64,000 bases of DNA from Paenarthrobacter nitroguajacolicus (GTDB lineage Bacteria > Actinomycetota > Actinomycetes > Actinomycetales > Micrococcaceae), in contig NZ_JAQPPK010000023.1 in NCBI RefSeq assembly GCF_029952445.1, positions 22,176-86,175 of the forward strand, read 5' to 3'. This document shows, in pieces, positions 1 to 9,972 of the stretch. The first letter of the stretch is position 1, and the number at the start of each line of letters is the position of its first letter. The notes below the pieces were generated by a model. That model searched no databases and had not been told where the DNA came from. It saw only the letters and a list, made by a program, of their open reading frames with translations. The position numbers were made by a program, and so were the translations under genes.

Positions 1-3000
1 CCGACTCGCAGCAGGTGACCATCCGTATCCGGGCCAGGGACGACGCCACGAACACCCGTCCGGAACCACGCAACCTCACGGCCCGGGTAGTTGCCGGCAT
101 GACCGTCAAGATCCCGGTTCCGTTGGATGGCATTGATGCCGACGGCGACTCCGTCCAGCTCATCGGCGTGGACAAGGCACCTGCCATGGGCACCGCAGTA
201 ATACGGGACGGCTACATGGAGTTCACGGCCGGCGGAAAGTCTGCCGGAACGGACACGTTCAGCTACCGGGTCCGGGACCGCATTGGCGCCGAAAACACGG
301 GTACCGTGATCGTCGGTATCGCTCCCGCCGAGGCCAACAACCAAAAACCGATTGCCGTGGACGATGCCATTGATGTCCGGCCAGGACGCCGCATTGCCGT
401 TGACGCCCTCAAGAACGACTCGGACCCGGACGGTGACCCTATCGCCTTGGTCAATTCCTTCGAGGCCAACCCTGGGCTGCAGGTTGAAGCAGCCTCCGGG
501 AAGATCCTCCTGACTGCCCCCGGCGCCGCCGGGACCGAAAGAGTCAGCTACCGGATCCAGGACGACAAAAAGGCCGAAGCCAGCGCCGTGGTCAGGGTCC
601 AGACAAGCCCGACGGCGGCCCTCCACGTTCCGATTGCCGTGGACGACCGCATTACGCTCGCCGAGACCCTGGGCAAGACCGCCGTCGACGTCCCGGTACT
701 CAAGAACGATTCCGACCCCGACGGCGTCGCCGAAGACCTCACCATCACGCTGCCGGACGGAAATCCGAACGCCCGTGTGGGCACATCGGGCAATGTTGTG
801 GTGACCCTTGTTCCCCAGGACCAGCTGATTCCGTACACGGTCACTGATATGGATGGTCAGTCGGCCACTGCCGTGATGTGGATTCCGGGCCAGGGCCTCC
901 AGTACCCGACCCTGGCCAAGACGGACCCGGTGGAAGTCATGTCAGGCAAGGACGTCACCCTGGCATTGCAGGAGTATGTCCGCGTTCGGGAAGGTCGCCA
1001 GGCCCGCATCACCGTGGCCGACAAGATCCGGGTACAGGGCGGCGACCCCACCAACGTGATCTCCGGTGACGGCAATGCCCTGCGGTATGCGGCACAGGCC
1101 GATTATGTGGGTCCCGGGTCCATCACCTTCGAGGTCACCGATGGTTCGGGCCCGGATGACTCCCAAGGGCTGAAATCGACCTTGACGATTATCACCAAGG
1201 TGATCCCGGACCCCAACGCAAACCACCCGCCAACCTTCAGCGGGGCATCAGTGGAGGCGCCTAAGGGCGAGAGTACGGATGTTGAGCTGGCCAACCTGGC
1301 CAAAGACGTCGATGAGCGCGACCAGGGGAACCTGAAGTTCGAACTCGACGGCCAGCAGCCCGCAGGTTTCCAGGCAAAGGTGGAGGGCACCGTCCTCAAG
1401 ATCACCCCTGATCTGTCCCTCAATCCGGGAGCGGTGGGTTCCTTCCCGCTCAAGGTCACTGACGGCCGCTCCGATGCCGTTCGCGCCACCGTGACCGCCA
1501 GCGTTGTCTCCTCGAACAGGCCGCGCCCGGTCGCGAACGACGACGCCGTAGAGAAAGCCAACGCGGGTCGCTCGGAAACCATCAACGTCCTCGCCAACGA
1601 CTTCAACCCTTTCAGCGACGCACCGCTGACCATTGAGAGTGCAGCGGTGGAGACCGGTTCTGCCGCAGGTCAGCCGACGGTTTCCGGGGAGTCGATCAGC
1701 GTCACCCCGGCGGACGGCTTCAAGGGCGTGATGGTGGTTCGCTACACCGTGCTGGACAAGACCAAGGACCCCTCCAGGCAAGCCACTGGCCGCGTCCGCA
1801 TTACCGTGCGGGACAAGCCGGATGCTCCGTCAGCGCCCGTCGCCACGGATGTCCGGAGCCGGACGGCGGTGCTCAAGTGGACACCGCCGTCGGATAATGG
1901 CGCAGCCATCACCAAGTACACCGTGAAAGCGGCTGGGTTCGAGCAAACATGCCCGACCACCACCTGCACGCTTTCAGGGCTGACCAACAACGTGAAGTAC
2001 GTGTTCACCGTGTTCGCCACGAACGAGGTAGGCGATTCGCCCGCCTCCGCGGCGTCCAACGAGATCCGGCCGGATGAGAAACCCTCACCGCCGGATGCGC
2101 CCACGGTCAAGGCCGGGGACAAGAACATGGCCATCACGTGGACCCCTGCCAAGACTGAGGGATCGCCGGTTAAGCACTACAACCTGGAGATCTCGCCGCC
2201 TCCGGCCAACGGTATTGCCGTGAAAAACGAGGTCACAGGGCTCACTTACACCTGGCCGGGGCTCACCAATGGCGTGAAGTACAAGGTGCGCGCCCAAGCG
2301 GTCAATGAACTCGGTCCCTCGGATTGGGGAATGTACTCCATCGAGGACAACCCCGCGGGCCTTCCGGGTGCCCCGGCAGCGCCCACCACTGCCGTAGTGC
2401 AGTCCGTGGGAACGCAAAACCAGATCCGGGCCGATTGGACCGAACCGGACATCAATGGTGATCCGATCAAGGCCTATTACGTCACCATGAGCGGTGGCGA
2501 TGGGGTTACCCAAACGCAGACCGTTCCTGGCAGCGTGCGGTCAGCAACGTTCACGGCAAATAATTCCGAGGCGGGCTATACGTTCACTGTGCAGGCTGAG
2601 AACAAAGCCGGAAAGGGCGGCGTCAGTGCTGCGTCGGCTCCGCGCCGCGCCACCGGCAAACTCGGAACGGTTGGAAACGTCACGGCAACTCCGGCGAACA
2701 CCGGCGGCGCCGGCAAACAGGTGACCATCAACTTTACGGCGCTTACTCCGGCGCAACGCAACGGATCCTCCCAGGGCGAAGTCAGCTACCGTTACAACGC
2801 GAGCACTGGCCAGTCCGGCCCCATTACTCCTGGACAAACGGTGGGTGGATTCACCAATGGGCAAGCCACATCAATCACAGTGACCGCGGTGTCGTCGGTG
2901 GCCCCCAGCTCGGATGCCAGCGCACCGGCTACAACCACACCGTATGGTTCGCCGGGCACGCCTTCTGCATCGGGTGCCAATGGTGGCCAGAACCAGACCA

Positions 3001-3542
3001 CGTTGACCCTGAACTGGTCCTCGCCCTCCACGGCCAGCAACGACGTCGCGGTGACCAAGATCAGGATCACTGGTGGCGGAACAGACACGGGCTGGATCAA
3101 CGAATCGGCCTCCGGCAGCAGGGTTGTTAATACCGGCGGCTACAACCAACCGCGCACCATCGAGGTCCAGACCTTCAACTCCGTGGGCCAAGGTGGAGGG
3201 GTGGCCTCGGCCAGCGCCCAGAGCGGTCCGCAGAAGACCTCGTGGGACGCTACTCTGCCTCCAGGCAGCTTCCGGACGTGCACTGACACGGCGGCTTCGG
3301 GGCAGACGTCCTGGGATCCGAAGCCCGGAGACCATCGGTGCGACGGCGTGGTCTACGGCGCCCCCTGGCAGTACGAGTCCAACGGCCCGTTCACGGTCAA
3401 TTGCTACGTCAACCGCAGCACCCCGTACCTGAACTACGCTGCCTGGTACCGCCTGACCAGTGGCCCGAATGCAGGCCGCTTCATCGCTCAGGGCAACACC
3501 ACCCTGGGCGATCCCGGACCCCACCAGATCCCGCAATGTTGA
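1..3542 (+). CDS. Giant surface protein with cadherin/Ig-like and FN3 repeats (5' truncated by window)
   Basis: The reading frame is open from the first base (codons start at position 3), so the N-terminus lies outside the window. The first residues align with about residue 873 of the downstream paralogue, so roughly 870 residues are missing. The visible 1179 residues carry repeated Ig/cadherin-like modules with NDSDPDGD-type acidic turns, then about five FN3 modules (from about nt 1810). The C-terminal domain is Cys-rich, contains a WYRLTSG motif reminiscent of an SH3-like fold, and ends in PQC. The paralogue has an N-terminal membrane anchor, so this one probably sits on the cell surface too. 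Tandem duplication with the next gene is obvious from shared stretches such as TARVVAG and GKTAVDVPVLKND. The function is not known. A structural, adhesive or binding role is inferred, supported by the FN3 member of bifidobacterial PFNA clusters. Confidence 0.85.
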   Translation, partial: DSQQVTIRIRARDDATNTRPEPRNLTARVVAGMTVKIPVPLDGIDADGDSVQLIGVDKAPAMGTAVIRDGYMEFTAGGKSAGTDTFSYRVRDRIGAENTGTVIVGIAPAEANNQKPIAVDDAIDVRPGRRIAVDALKNDSDPDGDPIALVNSFEANPGLQVEAASGKILLTAPGAAGTERVSYRIQDDKKAEASAVVRVQTSPTAALHVPIAVDDRITLAETLGKTAVDVPVLKNDSDPDGVAEDLTITLPDGNPNARVGTSGNVVVTLVPQDQLIPYTVTDMDGQSATAVMWIPGQGLQYPTLAKTDPVEVMSGKDVTLALQEYVRVREGRQARITVADKIRVQGGDPTNVISGDGNALRYAAQADYVGPGSITFEVTDGSGPDDSQGLKSTLTIITKVIPDPNANHPPTFSGASVEAPKGESTDVELANLAKDVDERDQGNLKFELDGQQPAGFQAKVEGTVLKITPDLSLNPGAVGSFPLKVTDGRSDAVRATVTASVVSSNRPRPVANDDAVEKANAGRSETINVLANDFNPFSDAPLTIESAAVETGSAAGQPTVSGESISVTPADGFKGVMVVRYTVLDKTKDPSRQATGRVRITVRDKPDAPSAPVATDVRSRTAVLKWTPPSDNGAAITKYTVKAAGFEQTCPTTTCTLSGLTNNVKYVFTVFATNEVGDSPASAASNEIRPDEKPSPPDAPTVKAGDKNMAITWTPAKTEGSPVKHYNLEISPPPANGIAVKNEVTGLTYTWPGLTNGVKYKVRAQAVNELGPSDWGMYSIEDNPAGLPGAPAAPTTAVVQSVGTQNQIRADWTEPDINGDPIKAYYVTMSGGDGVTQTQTVPGSVRSATFTANNSEAGYTFTVQAENKAGKGGVSAASAPRRATGKLGTVGNVTATPANTGGAGKQVTINFTALTPAQRNGSSQGEVSYRYNASTGQSGPITPGQTVGGFTNGQATSITVTAVSSVAPSSDASAPATTTPYGSPGTPSASGANGGQNQTTLTLNWSSPSTASNDVAVTKIRITGGGTDTGWINESASGSRVVNTGGYNQPRTIEVQTFNSVGQGGGVASASAQSGPQKTSWDATLPPGSFRTCTDTAASGQTSWDPKPGDHRCDGVVYGAPWQYESNGPFTVNCYVNRSTPYLNYAAWYRLTSGPNAGRFIAQGNTTLGDPGPHQIPQC

Positions 3543-3643
3543 GGCCATCAGCATCGCAGTGCAGGGAAGTTGTCCCCATCGCCTCCCACGGCCTGACGGC
3601 ATTAGGCTGTCAAAGCCAATGGATAGCCCGCTCCCGGGTTTCC

Positions 3644-3672
3644 TTGGCTGGCCGTGGGGCGCGTGGGATAGT
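3644..3672 (+). promoter_or_regulatory. Candidate promoter of the PFNA-like operon
   Basis: TTGGCT at 3644-3649 is followed by a 17-nt spacer and GATAGT at 3667-3672. A TG dinucleotide at 3664-3665 would make an extended -10. It lies in the 250-nt gap between the two giant-protein genes, about 115 nt before the second one. This is inference from consensus only. Confidence 0.35.
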
Positions 3673-3725
3673 CTTAGGGACTGAAAATTCCGCCGCCGTT
3701 CGGGGACACTGCGGATTGTACGGCT

Positions 3726-3741
3726 GCCGGCACTTGCCGGC
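3726..3741 (+). other. Small hairpin in the leader of the second giant-protein gene
   Basis: A perfect 6-bp inverted repeat (GCCGGC, ACTT loop, GCCGGC) lies between the candidate promoter and the start codon, so it would be in the 5' UTR. No U-tract follows. Its role is unknown. Confidence 0.3.
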
Positions 3742-3792
3742 TGGCTTGGAAGCCTCTGGGGGGCGGCTGAAAACAAAGGGAATTCTGGGGCT

Positions 3793-6700
3793 GTGACAAC
3801 TTTCTTCGGCAAGCTGGGGCTGAAAAAGCGTCAAAACAAGAGACTCATCACGGGCACTGCTGTGACTGCGGCGGGCGCTTTGCTGATCGCGGGTGCAGTG
3901 CTGTACCCGGGGTTCAAGACCACTGAGGTGGACTTGAACGACGGCGGCGTGTGGGTTGTGAGCAAGACCAAGAACGCCGTCGGGCGGCTTAACTACCCTT
4001 CCCGGGTGTTGGATGGCGCCGTGACGCCTGCCACCACGACGTTCGATGTCCTGCAGCACGACGGCAACGTCTTCGTCGATGACGAGTCCGGCTCCACCAT
4101 CAACCAGGTCTCCGCCGCCAACCTCAAGCTTGGTGGCGATAAGCAGCTGCCGTCGTCGTCGCAAGTCAGCTATGGTTCCACGGTCCTGTCGGTAACGGAC
4201 CCTGCCCGCGGCAAGGTGTGGGCGCTTTCGCCGTCCACGGTCAACGGCTTCGACGAGGAAGGGACCGAACCGGTCCTGACCGGTGACCAGGGCATTGTCT
4301 CGGCGGTCGGCGCGGATAACCGCATCTACACAGCCGATCCCGGCAAGGGCGAGATCACGGCTATCACCGTGGATGCGGACGGCCAACGGACCAATTTGGA
4401 AGTCACCAATGTGGACGACCTCAAGGGCGCCGGCGATCTGCAGATCTCCGTGGTGGGGGACAAGCCGGTAGTCCTGGACGCCGCCTCCGGGAACCTCTTC
4501 CTGCCAGGTGGCCGAAAGCTCCAGTTGCAGGACGCCCGCGAAGCCAAACTCCAGCAGACCAGCGAGGAGGGCAGCTATGTGGCCATCGCTACCCGCAAAG
4601 CCCTCCTGAAGCAGCCGTTGGACGGGTCAACAGCCGCGACCGTCGATGCCGGTGGTGAAGGCGTGCCCGCCGCTCCCGTGCAAGTGGGCAAATGTGTCCA
4701 CGCTGCGTGGTCCGGAGCCAACAAGTACGTCCGCGATTGCGAGAACGACGCCGACGATAAAAAGAACGACGTCCCCAAGGCCAGCGCCTCTCCGAGCTAC
4801 GTGTTCCGCGTAAACCGCGACCTCGTGGTCCTCAACGACGTGAACTCCGGCAGCGTGTGGCTGGTCAACCAGAACATGCAGCTGGTCAACAACTGGGACG
4901 ATGTTGTCCCACCCAAGAACCAGTCCGATGACCAGGACCAGGAGTCCGCGGACAACAACACCATCAACGTCCTCCCGGACCGCACCAAGCCAAACCGACC
5001 GCCGGAAACCAAACCGGACGAGTTCGGTGTCCGGCCGGGGCGCACTTCCATCCTGAGCGTCCTTGACAATGATTCAGACCCCGACGGCGACGTCCTCACC
5101 GCGTCGGTTGGCCCCAACGGTCCCAAAATGGGGGCGCTGGAAAACATTTACGGTGGTTCGGCTTTCCAGATCAAAGTTCCGGCGGATGCCAAGCCGGGAA
5201 CGGAAGTCTTCGACTACAACGCCGCTGATGGCCGCAGCCTGTCCGCAGGCGGCAAGGTGACCCTTCACGTGGTGGGGCCCGAAGAGAACAAACCACCGTT
5301 CTTCAAACGTGGCGAGCCCACCACCATGCTGGTGGAGCAGGGAAAGTCCGTCAGTCAGAACATCCTGACCGATTGGATGGACCCCGACGGCGATGACCTC
5401 GTTTTGCTCGACGCCAAGACGGACAACGACCAGGACCAGGTCAAGGTCCGCCGGGACGGGCTGCTGACCTACCAGGACTCCGGCGCCGCGCCGGGCAAGA
5501 AGAACGTCACCATCACCGTGTGGGATGGCCGGGCCACAACCACCGGCCGTGTCGTAATCAACGTGCAGCCACCGGGCGCCCTGGCTCCCGTGGTCAATGC
5601 CGACCATGTGACAGCGGTGGTGGGGCAGGACCTGGTCATCGCACCGTTGAAGAACGACGTGGACCCCAACGGAGGTGCCCTGCGCGTGGCCCACGTTGAG
5701 GCTGCCGGTCCGGCTGATCTGGGACCTGTCACTGATGGCGGGACGTTCACGTTCCGGAGCACCACGCCGGGGCCGATCTACCTGACGTACATCGCCAGCA
5801 ACGGACCGCAGAGCAGCCAAGGGCTCATCCGCGTAGACGTGGAATCCGGCAAGGACGCCGGAGCTCCCGTCGCCGTCCATGACGTGGCACTGCTTCCCGT
5901 GGGAGGCAGTGTCCTGGTTGACCCATTGGCTAATGACTCCGATCCCTCCGGCGGAGTGTTGGTCCTGCAGTCGGTGACAGTTCCGGATGGCTCGTCAGCC
6001 TCCGTCAGCGTGATTGACCACAGCGTCCTGCGCGTGACGGACGTGCTCGGAGCCAAGGACCCGTTTGTCTTCAGCTACACCATGTCCAACGGCCGTTCCT
6101 CGGCGACCGGAACGGTGGGCGTCGTACCCGTGCCGGCCCCCGCCGTCGTCGAAGCTCCCCAACCCAAGCCGGACGAAGTGAACGTGCGTGTCAACGACGT
6201 CGTCACCATCCCGGTCCTGGACAACGACACGCATCCCCAGGGAGAAGAGCTCTCCGTGGATCCAGTCCTGGCGCAGACCATTCCCGAGGAAGACGGCAAG
6301 GCGTTCATCTCCGAGAAGACCCTGCGCTTCATCGCCGGACCTACTCCGAAAACCGTGCGGGCAATTTACAACGCCGTCGATCCGCAGGGCCAAAAGAGTG
6401 CTGCTGCCGTGACCATCCACATCCTTCCCCTGGAAGGCACCCAGAATTCGCGGCCCCAGCCCCAAAACCTCACGGCGCGCGTGGTGGCCGGCGGCAGCGT
6501 CCGGATCCCGGTCCCGCTCGATGGCATCGATCCCGACGGCGATTCGGTCCAGCTCACCGGCATCGACAGCACACCCACCATGGGAACCGCGACGGCGGGC
6601 AGCAGCTTCATCGATTTCGTCGCCGCGGGCGACGGTGCGGGAACCGACAGCTTCCGCTACAAGGTGATTGACCGCCAGGGTGCGGTCAACACCGGGACGG

Positions 6701-9700
6701 TGACGGTCGGCGTCGCGCCCCGAGGCGACAACAACCAAAAACCGGCGCCCGTTGATGACGAAGTGAAGGTCCGGCCCGGCCGCCAGATCGCGGTTGACGC
6801 CACCGCCAATGACACCGATCCCGACGGTGACATCATTCGTATCCTGACGGACAGCCTCGAAGCCGATCCGGGCCTTGACGCCCACGTCAGCAAGACCAGT
6901 GGCCGCATCCTCGTGACGGCGCCGGCAGCAGAAGGTACTGTGAATGTCCGCTACTCCGTGGCCGATGACCGCGATGCCGTGGGCCAGGCCAGCATCCGGG
7001 TAGTGGTCAAGAACGACATTCCGCTGCAGGCACCCATTGCCCGGGACGACCGCGTGACATCTGCCCAGACCCTCGGGAAAACCGCCGTGGACGTTCCTGT
7101 CCTCAAGAACGACGAAGACCCCGACGGTGTGGGGGAGAACCTCAAGGTCAGCACAGACGTGACCACGGCGCGACCGGGGCCCGAAGGCAACGTGATCATT
7201 GAGCTGACCGAGCAGCCGCAGCTGGTGCCGTACACGGTGGAGGACGTGGACGGACAAAAGTCCACGGCCATCATCTGGGTTCCGGGCATCGGCCAGCAGG
7301 TTCCGACGCTCGCCAAGGACGAGGTCATTGAACTGGTTTCCGGCCAGTCGGCCACCGTTGACCTGGCCGAATGGGTAAAGGTCCGCGACGGCCGTTCACC
7401 TCGGCTGACCCAAACCGACCGGATCAAGCTCATCGGTGCCGACGGCGCCGACCCGGTGGCCAATGGTGGCACGGCCCTGAAGTACACGGCTGGAGCCGAA
7501 TACGTGGGGCCCGGCTCCATCAGCTTCGAAGTTACCGACGGAACGGGGCCGGACGATCCCAACGGATTGAAGTCGACGTTGAGCATCCGGACCAAAGTGC
7601 TGCCGGATCCCAACAAGAACAACCCGCCTGTCCTGCTGGGCAGCGACGTTGAAGTGCCCAAGGGTGACTCAACGAGCCTGGATCTGGAGAAACTGACGTC
7701 GGATCCTGACTCGGACGATGTCCAGAACATGAAGTACGAGCTCGCAGGTGCTGCAACGGGTGGCTTCAAGGTCTCGGTGGACGGAAAATCGCTCAAGGTA
7801 TCCGCCGATGACTCCGTGCAGATCGGCCAGTCCGGCACCGTCCAGGTGAAAGCCAAGGACCGCCGCGGCCTGGAAGCCGTTGCTACGTACAAGCTCTCGC
7901 TCTCGGCATCCAACCGCCCCAAGCCTGTGGCCAACGACGACGCCGAGCCGGATGCACAGTCCGGCAAGCCCGTCACGGTCAACGTCCTGGCCAATGATTC
8001 GAATCCGTTCCCGGATACGCCGTTGAAGATCGTCTCAGCTGTTACGGAGACAGGGCAGGGAACGGCCGAGGCAGGGGGAGACAGCGTGACTGTCACGCCT
8101 GCGGGTGGCTTTACCGGCACCATGGTTGTTGCCTATACGGTGCAGGACAAGACCGGCGAAATTTCCCGCTATGCCACAGCCCGCATCCGCTTGACGGTCA
8201 AGGACAAGCCCGCGCCGCCCACGACGCCGCTCGCCCAGAGTGTTGGCGACCAAACGGCGTTGCTGACGTGGAACGCCCCCGCTGACCGGGGCTCACCCAT
8301 CACCAAGTACACGGTGTACGGGGAGAACGGCTTTAAGCAGGACTGCCCCGCGAACACCTGTACATTGACGGGCCTGACCAACAACGTGAAATACCACTTC
8401 GCGGTGACGGCCACCAACGCCATCAACGAGTCCGAGCGGTCGCCAGTCTCCGCAGAGGTCCGCCCGGACGTCAAACCTGACACTCCGGTGGCTCCGACGC
8501 TGAAGTTCGGCGACAAGCAACTCTCGGTCGCGTGGGTTCCCCCGGCCAGCAAGGGCTCGCCCATCAAGTCCTACGACCTGGAGATTTCGCCAGCACCGGC
8601 AGGCCAGAACCCCCAAATCCAGAACCTGACGGGCAACAGCCACGTCTGGACAGGGCTGACGAACGGTGTGGCCTACAAGGTCCGGGTCTTGGCGCGCAAT
8701 GATGCCAAGGAACCTTCGGAATGGAGCACCTACTCTGCTGCGGAGACTCCGGCGGGCGTGCCCGCGACGCCTGCCGCCCCGTCGGTAACCGGCGCCGGCT
8801 CCGTGGGAAGCCAGAGCCAGTTGCAGGTCAGCTGGGCGGCCCCGAACAACAACGGCGACGCCGTGTCTACGTACACGTTGACCACTTACCGTGGTGGCGC
8901 CGTCGTGGGTTCGCAAGCGGTAGCAGGGACTTCCCAGAACGTGACGGTCGACAACTCCGAAGCCGACTATTCGTTCACGGTATCGGCCACGAACAAGGCA
9001 GGCGTCAGCGGCGTGAGCCAGCAGTCCGCTGCCATCCGTGCTGCAGGCAAGCCCGGAATAGTGGGCGCGCCATCGGCGGCCCTCGTAGAGACCAACGCCG
9101 ACGGCGGCAAGATCCGCGTCGCTTTCAACCCGCTCTCCGCGGCGGAACGGAACGGCGCCAACGCCAACGAGATCAGTTACCGTTATGCGCTGACCTCCGG
9201 TGCCGGCACCGGCGCCATCCCGGCCGGCGGTGGCGTGGTGGCAGCACCCAACGGTGCAGACACAGCCGTGGTGGTGTGGGCGATCTCCAGCCGCAACCCG
9301 ACGCCGGGTGACAGGAGCGCGGCTTCGAACACTGTCAATCCTTACGGTTTGGCCTTTGCTCCCACAGTCAATGGCAGCAAGAGCAGTGGCGTGGGTGACA
9401 AGACAGTGTCGTGGACCTGGAGCGCCCCCAACGGCAACGGCCGGCCGGTCACCGGCTACCAGTACAGCCTCGACGGCGGCGGCTGGCAGAACACCGACCA
9501 GCGCAGCTTCTCCAAGACTGTTGGGTTCAGCGAAACACACACCTTGCAGGTCCGTGCCGTCAGCGGTGGGCAGGCGGGTCGCGTCGGAAGCGATACCTCG
9601 CGCAGTGGTGCAGAGCCGCCACCCCCGCAGCCGCCTGCAGGCGAGATCAGGGCCCACAACAACACCTGCCCAGGCAAGCCCGGACAAACAGACACCTACA

Positions 9701-9888
9701 ATCCGAGCGGTCCAAGCTGTGGCGTTGGCTGGGTTTCGAACTCGGAAGGGTGGTTGAACGTCGACTGCACCAAGGACATCTACAACAACGGCACACCTTG
9801 GTACCGGGTTACTCAAGGCAGCCACCCGGGCTGGTTCGTGAAGTCCACCACTGTGGATCTTCGCGGAACGAAGCCCGGCAGCTGCTAG
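3793..9888 (+). CDS. Giant membrane-anchored surface protein: beta-propeller-like head, cadherin/Ig-like and FN3 repeats
   Basis: The product has 2031 residues from GTG, with a weak AAAGGG upstream. A basic N-terminus (KKRQNKR) precedes one membrane helix at about residues 19-39, so the rest is probably extracytoplasmic. Residues about 45-360 have repeated short strands (VWVV, GNVFVD, KVWAL, SVWLV) suggesting a beta-propeller-like sensor. An acidic Gln/Asp linker follows, then a long run of cadherin/Ig-like modules with NDSDPDGD or NDTDPDGD turns that could bind calcium. FN3 modules begin near residue 1470. The C-terminal Cys-rich domain has WYRVTQG and ends in GSC. It is the tandem paralogue of the preceding gene and is followed after 84 nt by moxR. 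By position it corresponds to the FN3 gene of bifidobacterial PFNA clusters. The ligand and function are unknown; adhesion or a load-bearing surface fibre are both possible. Confidence 0.88.
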   Translation: MTTFFGKLGLKKRQNKRLITGTAVTAAGALLIAGAVLYPGFKTTEVDLNDGGVWVVSKTKNAVGRLNYPSRVLDGAVTPATTTFDVLQHDGNVFVDDESGSTINQVSAANLKLGGDKQLPSSSQVSYGSTVLSVTDPARGKVWALSPSTVNGFDEEGTEPVLTGDQGIVSAVGADNRIYTADPGKGEITAITVDADGQRTNLEVTNVDDLKGAGDLQISVVGDKPVVLDAASGNLFLPGGRKLQLQDAREAKLQQTSEEGSYVAIATRKALLKQPLDGSTAATVDAGGEGVPAAPVQVGKCVHAAWSGANKYVRDCENDADDKKNDVPKASASPSYVFRVNRDLVVLNDVNSGSVWLVNQNMQLVNNWDDVVPPKNQSDDQDQESADNNTINVLPDRTKPNRPPETKPDEFGVRPGRTSILSVLDNDSDPDGDVLTASVGPNGPKMGALENIYGGSAFQIKVPADAKPGTEVFDYNAADGRSLSAGGKVTLHVVGPEENKPPFFKRGEPTTMLVEQGKSVSQNILTDWMDPDGDDLVLLDAKTDNDQDQVKVRRDGLLTYQDSGAAPGKKNVTITVWDGRATTTGRVVINVQPPGALAPVVNADHVTAVVGQDLVIAPLKNDVDPNGGALRVAHVEAAGPADLGPVTDGGTFTFRSTTPGPIYLTYIASNGPQSSQGLIRVDVESGKDAGAPVAVHDVALLPVGGSVLVDPLANDSDPSGGVLVLQSVTVPDGSSASVSVIDHSVLRVTDVLGAKDPFVFSYTMSNGRSSATGTVGVVPVPAPAVVEAPQPKPDEVNVRVNDVVTIPVLDNDTHPQGEELSVDPVLAQTIPEEDGKAFISEKTLRFIAGPTPKTVRAIYNAVDPQGQKSAAAVTIHILPLEGTQNSRPQPQNLTARVVAGGSVRIPVPLDGIDPDGDSVQLTGIDSTPTMGTATAGSSFIDFVAAGDGAGTDSFRYKVIDRQGAVNTGTVTVGVAPRGDNNQKPAPVDDEVKVRPGRQIAVDATANDTDPDGDIIRILTDSLEADPGLDAHVSKTSGRILVTAPAAEGTVNVRYSVADDRDAVGQASIRVVVKNDIPLQAPIARDDRVTSAQTLGKTAVDVPVLKNDEDPDGVGENLKVSTDVTTARPGPEGNVIIELTEQPQLVPYTVEDVDGQKSTAIIWVPGIGQQVPTLAKDEVIELVSGQSATVDLAEWVKVRDGRSPRLTQTDRIKLIGADGADPVANGGTALKYTAGAEYVGPGSISFEVTDGTGPDDPNGLKSTLSIRTKVLPDPNKNNPPVLLGSDVEVPKGDSTSLDLEKLTSDPDSDDVQNMKYELAGAATGGFKVSVDGKSLKVSADDSVQIGQSGTVQVKAKDRRGLEAVATYKLSLSASNRPKPVANDDAEPDAQSGKPVTVNVLANDSNPFPDTPLKIVSAVTETGQGTAEAGGDSVTVTPAGGFTGTMVVAYTVQDKTGEISRYATARIRLTVKDKPAPPTTPLAQSVGDQTALLTWNAPADRGSPITKYTVYGENGFKQDCPANTCTLTGLTNNVKYHFAVTATNAINESERSPVSAEVRPDVKPDTPVAPTLKFGDKQLSVAWVPPASKGSPIKSYDLEISPAPAGQNPQIQNLTGNSHVWTGLTNGVAYKVRVLARNDAKEPSEWSTYSAAETPAGVPATPAAPSVTGAGSVGSQSQLQVSWAAPNNNGDAVSTYTLTTYRGGAVVGSQAVAGTSQNVTVDNSEADYSFTVSATNKAGVSGVSQQSAAIRAAGKPGIVGAPSAALVETNADGGKIRVAFNPLSAAERNGANANEISYRYALTSGAGTGAIPAGGGVVAAPNGADTAVVVWAISSRNPTPGDRSAASNTVNPYGLAFAPTVNGSKSSGVGDKTVSWTWSAPNGNGRPVTGYQYSLDGGGWQNTDQRSFSKTVGFSETHTLQVRAVSGGQAGRVGSDTSRSGAEPPPPQPPAGEIRAHNNTCPGKPGQTDTYNPSGPSCGVGWVSNSEGWLNVDCTKDIYNNGTPWYRVTQGSHPGWFVKSTTVDLRGTKPGSC

Positions 9889-9918
9889 TTTCCTGCCACC
9901 CTCACCAAACAACTTCAT

Positions 9919-9953
9919 CCCAACACCCAACACCCAACACCCAACACCCAACA
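9919..9953 (+). repeat. Five exact copies of a 7-bp repeat (CCCAACA)
   Basis: Five perfect head-to-tail copies of CCCAACA occupy 9919-9953 in the 84-nt gap between the giant-protein gene and moxR, ending just upstream of the moxR AAGGAA ribosome-binding site. Copy number could vary by slippage and change the leader length. No reading frame is affected. Confidence 0.9.
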
Positions 9954-9972
9954 CAAGGAACAGGATCAACCG

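Noticed and set aside
1..3542. The first gene as a broken or frameshifted copy of the second
   Set aside because: The frame is open to the left edge and runs intact to a Cys-rich end, so it is truncated only by the window.
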